Shown: one piece after another, positions 50,425-52,474 of the stretch
Layout of the letters: each line of letters starts with the position of its first letter
Position numbering within the stretch: the stretch's first letter is position 1
From: Caballeronia calidae
GTDB taxonomy: Bacteria; Pseudomonadota; Gammaproteobacteria; Burkholderiales; Burkholderiaceae
Direction of reading: 5' to 3'
DNA length: 52,474 nucleotides
Assembly (NCBI RefSeq): GCF_900044055.2
Contig: NZ_FCOX02000051.1
Location: forward strand, 1 to 52,474
Notes under the pieces: model-generated
What the model saw: the letters and a program-made list of their open reading frames with translations, nothing else
The model's database searches: none
Told to the model about the DNA's origin: nothing
Made by a program: the position numbers and the translations under genes

Positions 50425-50703
50425 ATGAACAAGCAGGAACTGATCGACGCGGTTGCGTCGGAGTCGGGTACGAGCAAAGTCGCCGCAGAAGAGACCATCA
50501 ATGCCGTGTTTGAGACAATTTCGAAAGCCGTGGCCGCGGGAGACGCCGTTCAACTGATCGGCTTTGGATCATTCGGGACCGGCGAACGCGCCGCCCGGAC
50601 CGGTCGGAATCCGCAGACCGGTGCGACGATTGAGATCGCGGCGGCCAAGACTGTCAAGTTCACGGCAGGTAAGGCCTTCAAGGACGCCGTCAATCAGTCG
50701 TGA
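50425..50703 (+). CDS. HU-family nucleoid DNA-binding protein
   Basis: A 92-residue DNA-bending protein. MNKQELIDAVASESGTSKVA opens the helical part; the signature GFGSFGTGERAARTGRNPQT supplies the DNA-binding arms. GAGGAAGAG precedes the ATG. The mid-region and C-terminus match bacterial HU beta closely. Its presence next to KfrA-like and RHH proteins suggests a replicon-borne extra copy rather than the main chromosomal hupB, but that cannot be proven here. Confidence 0.93.
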   Translation: MNKQELIDAVASESGTSKVAAEETINAVFETISKAVAAGDAVQLIGFGSFGTGERAARTGRNPQTGATIEIAAAKTVKFTAGKAFKDAVNQS

Positions 50704-50734
50704 GCGAAGGCGGGATTCAGTCATCGCCGCCACG

Positions 50735-50938
50735 TCAGAAGAGTTGATCGTCCAACGGTCGTAGGTTGTTCAGCTTGACTGCCGTGAGACGTTCGGTGCC
50801 GTCCGCGTGGATCGATCGGATCATGATGCGCTGCCCACGGGCTTCACCCAACACCTCGACGATGCGGTCTTCATAGCGCACGAGGGTCCCGCGTGGCGGT
50901 TTGCGTTTCATTCGGCGGAGACCGGTCGTTGAGGGCAT
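50735..50938 (-). CDS. Small conserved-looking protein, unknown (67 aa or 58 aa)
   Basis: A small basic protein containing RGTLVRYEDRIVEVLGEARG and ending LNNLRPLDDQLF. The start could be 50938 or the ATG at 50911, neither with a strong ribosome binding site. The sequence suggests a small beta-barrel of the Tudor/SH3-like sort, based only on composition. It lies convergent with HU and divergent from the SET-domain gene. Confidence 0.5.
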   Translation of the reverse strand: MPSTTGLRRMKRKPPRGTLVRYEDRIVEVLGEARGQRIMIRSIHADGTERLTAVKLNNLRPLDDQLF

Positions 50939-51042
50939 GGGCGGGCAAAAGCGGCTGCGTCGTTCGCATTATGCCAAGCCGCGGCGCCCGCGCCACCGTG
51001 TCGTTAGATCGTCACTTCACAGCCACAGAGAAGAGTAGAGGC

Positions 51043-51486
51043 ATGCGCCGCATCGTTGTACGTTCTTCGCCCGTCCATGGACGCGGCGTCTTTGCGCTCA
51101 CCCGGATCCGGGCGGGGGAAAAAATCCTCGAGTACAAGGGCAAGCTCGTGTCGTGGCAAGAAGCACAGCGTCAATACGCGCGATCGGCGGCCGAAGACGG
51201 ACACACGTTTTTCTTTGATCTCGACGACGGGCGGGTGATCGACGGCGCGCAGGGCGGCAACTCGGCACGCTGGATCAACCACAGCTGTGCGCCGAACTGT
51301 GAGTCCGAGCAAGAAGGCAGTCGTGTCTTCATTCACGCACTCCGTGACATTGAGCCGGGTAGTGAAGTCTTTATCGACTACCTGCTCTTTGTGGAGGGCC
51401 GCCAGAGCGCGGCGTTGAAGCAGCTGTATGCCTGCCGCTGCAAGGCTTCGCAATGTCGTGGGACCATGCTGGCCCCGCGTCGCTGA
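51043..51486 (+). CDS. SET-domain protein (putative lysine methyltransferase)
   Basis: A 147-residue SET domain. SSPVHGRGVFALTRIRAGEK is the N-terminal motif. ARWINHSCAPNCESEQEG contains the NHSCAPN cofactor/knot motif, followed by DIEPGSEVFIDY. A short Cys-rich post-SET end (ACRCKASQCRGTM) is complete. SET domains transfer methyl groups from S-adenosylmethionine to lysine; bacterial targets are mostly unknown. AGTAGAGGC precedes the ATG at 51043; the frame from 50893 is an extension. The gene lies beside HU, so a basic DNA-binding protein such as HU or the KfrA-like protein is a conceivable target, as speculation only. Confidence 0.9.
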   Translation: MRRIVVRSSPVHGRGVFALTRIRAGEKILEYKGKLVSWQEAQRQYARSAAEDGHTFFFDLDDGRVIDGAQGGNSARWINHSCAPNCESEQEGSRVFIHALRDIEPGSEVFIDYLLFVEGRQSAALKQLYACRCKASQCRGTMLAPRR

Positions 51487-51657
51487 CCGCCGTCCTGCTT
51501 CGTTGATCAATGATCTGAGATTTGACATTCCGATCCGGTGCCGACGGGATAGCCTGCGCGTATTCGACCTGGCGATCGAGGCTGGCATCATGACCTTCCC
51601 CGGCACGACAAAATGGACTAATCTGGCCCATCTTCACGATCAAGTTGACTGAGCGCG

Positions 51658-52474
51658 ATGACGGTACCGCAGACGATGCAGCAACTCGATATCTTCGCCG
51701 ACAGCCGTGACGTGATGTTGCGTAACGACGTGCTGGAGCATCTGCAGCGGCGCACGGCGGGCGCGGCACAAACGGCGCTCCGTCTTCTGGCCGATGAATT
51801 TCCGAATGATGGCGCGTTGTCCGCGATGACGGTGCTGACTGGCGAATTAGAGCCCGCATCGACCGCACCCTTGACTGACCATGCGGCCCTGTCCATTGCC
51901 CGTCGCCACCTTGAGGACGTGGTGGCGACGGCCGCCCGGCGCGTCTTACCCGCGCAGCGCGTCCACGCATGGCTGGCACCGAGCTGGCGAACGCTCGCCC
52001 AGCGGGCCACCGGGCTGGTCTATCGCGGCGCCGACCCTGAGCACCACGCCGCGCCGCTTTGGCTTCTCGCTGGCGACTGGCGGGCGGCGCGTGAATCGGT
52101 CGAATCGATTGAATCCTGGTGGCGAATCCCGGCGCCGCTCGCGTGGATGACGGAGGCGTACTACCGCGCCGATGGTCTGGATGCGGCGTGGCCGCTCATC
52201 GCAGAACTGGCGTGGCTGGCACCAGCACGGATCGCCGCACTACTGGCCCGACTGGGCGACGCGTCACTGGACGGGTTACGCCGGCGCTTCGATGCGGAAT
52301 TTCCTGGCAGCGGCGAGGTGGGCGATTACGCTTGGTTTCCGACTTGGCTCCTACTGGTTAAGCCAGCACTCGCTGGCCGGCTCGAATCGGCGCGTGTGCA
52401 GCGAGATCACGTGGCATCGCGCGCGATGGTCCTGTTGGCAGAGATTCAGCGCCGGGAACACGAAGGCGACCAGC
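51658..52474 (+). CDS. Unknown protein, cut by the window end
   Basis: An open frame of at least 272 codons beginning at the ATG 51658 and running past the right edge. The start reads MTVPQTMQQLDIFADSRDVM. The protein is Ala- and Trp-rich and helical, with several repeated-looking segments such as LWLLAGDWRAARESVESIES and AWPLIAELAWLAPARIAAL, which recall TPR/HEAT-like helical repeats. No family was recognised. It lies 171 bases after the SET-domain gene on the same strand. Confidence 0.65.
   Translation, partial: MTVPQTMQQLDIFADSRDVMLRNDVLEHLQRRTAGAAQTALRLLADEFPNDGALSAMTVLTGELEPASTAPLTDHAALSIARRHLEDVVATAARRVLPAQRVHAWLAPSWRTLAQRATGLVYRGADPEHHAAPLWLLAGDWRAARESVESIESWWRIPAPLAWMTEAYYRADGLDAAWPLIAELAWLAPARIAALLARLGDASLDGLRRRFDAEFPGSGEVGDYAWFPTWLLLVKPALAGRLESARVQRDHVASRAMVLLAEIQRREHEGDQ

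Overview
The window looks like DNA from a Burkholderiaceae bacterium of the Caballeronia/Paraburkholderia type. This is inferred from high-GC coding DNA, many GMC oxidoreductases, MHS-type transporters, a Bug/TctC binding protein and many LysR/IclR/GntR regulators. No rRNA, tRNA, CRISPR array or complete insertion sequence was seen. A KfrA-like gene and an HU gene near the right end suggest a secondary replicon, plasmid or integrated element. The stretches 0-8 kb and 42-48 kb are visibly less GC-rich than the middle.

Layout. (1) 0-8 kb: a TPP-enzyme subunit, then a GntR regulator divergent from a GMC dehydrogenase - MHS transporter - aldehyde dehydrogenase (ALDH) cassette, a small unknown gene and an orphan response regulator. 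(2) 8-30 kb: a large catabolic island. It holds a second GMC enzyme, a second ALDH with an FAD/NAD(P)-binding protein, an MFS transporter - formylglycine-generating enzyme - sulfatase operon, a CoA operon (CaiB, crotonase, two-subunit class I CoA-transferase fold, AMP-forming ligase), two IclR paralogues, two MHS transporters, an AtoE-like short-chain fatty acid transporter and a thiol dioxygenase. (3) 30-40 kb: LysR, TauD-type dioxygenase and ROK regulator, then an operon GMC - TctC - choline-sulfatase-like sulfatase - TctB - TctA. (4) 40-48 kb: GNAT, LysR, a LysR gene with an in-frame amber codon, AhpD-like protein, HAAAP permease, MFS transporter and MalY/PatB-type C-S lyase. (5) 48-52.5 kb: KfrA-like gene with a frameshift, ribbon-helix-helix protein, HU, a small unknown protein, a SET-domain protein and an unknown protein cut by the window end.

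The main observation is a 17-bp palindrome, RTCCY-N7-RGGAY, at nine places from 8.3 to 29.0 kb. It lies in almost every promoter region of the island, including those of both iclR genes. It is probably the operator of the IclR pair and ties GMC, ALDH, transporters, sulfatase/FGE, CoA operon and thiol dioxygenase into one regulon. A reasonable but unproven reading is that a sulfated or sulfur-containing compound is imported, desulfated by an FGE-activated sulfatase, oxidised alcohol to aldehyde to acid by GMC and ALDH enzymes, activated as a CoA thioester and broken down by the crotonase/CoA-transferase-fold proteins. The ROK-controlled tripartite-transporter operon looks like a second sulfate-ester unit that would need the same FGE. 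The GntR-controlled cassette duplicates the GMC/ALDH/MHS functions under different control. The substrate cannot be named from sequence.
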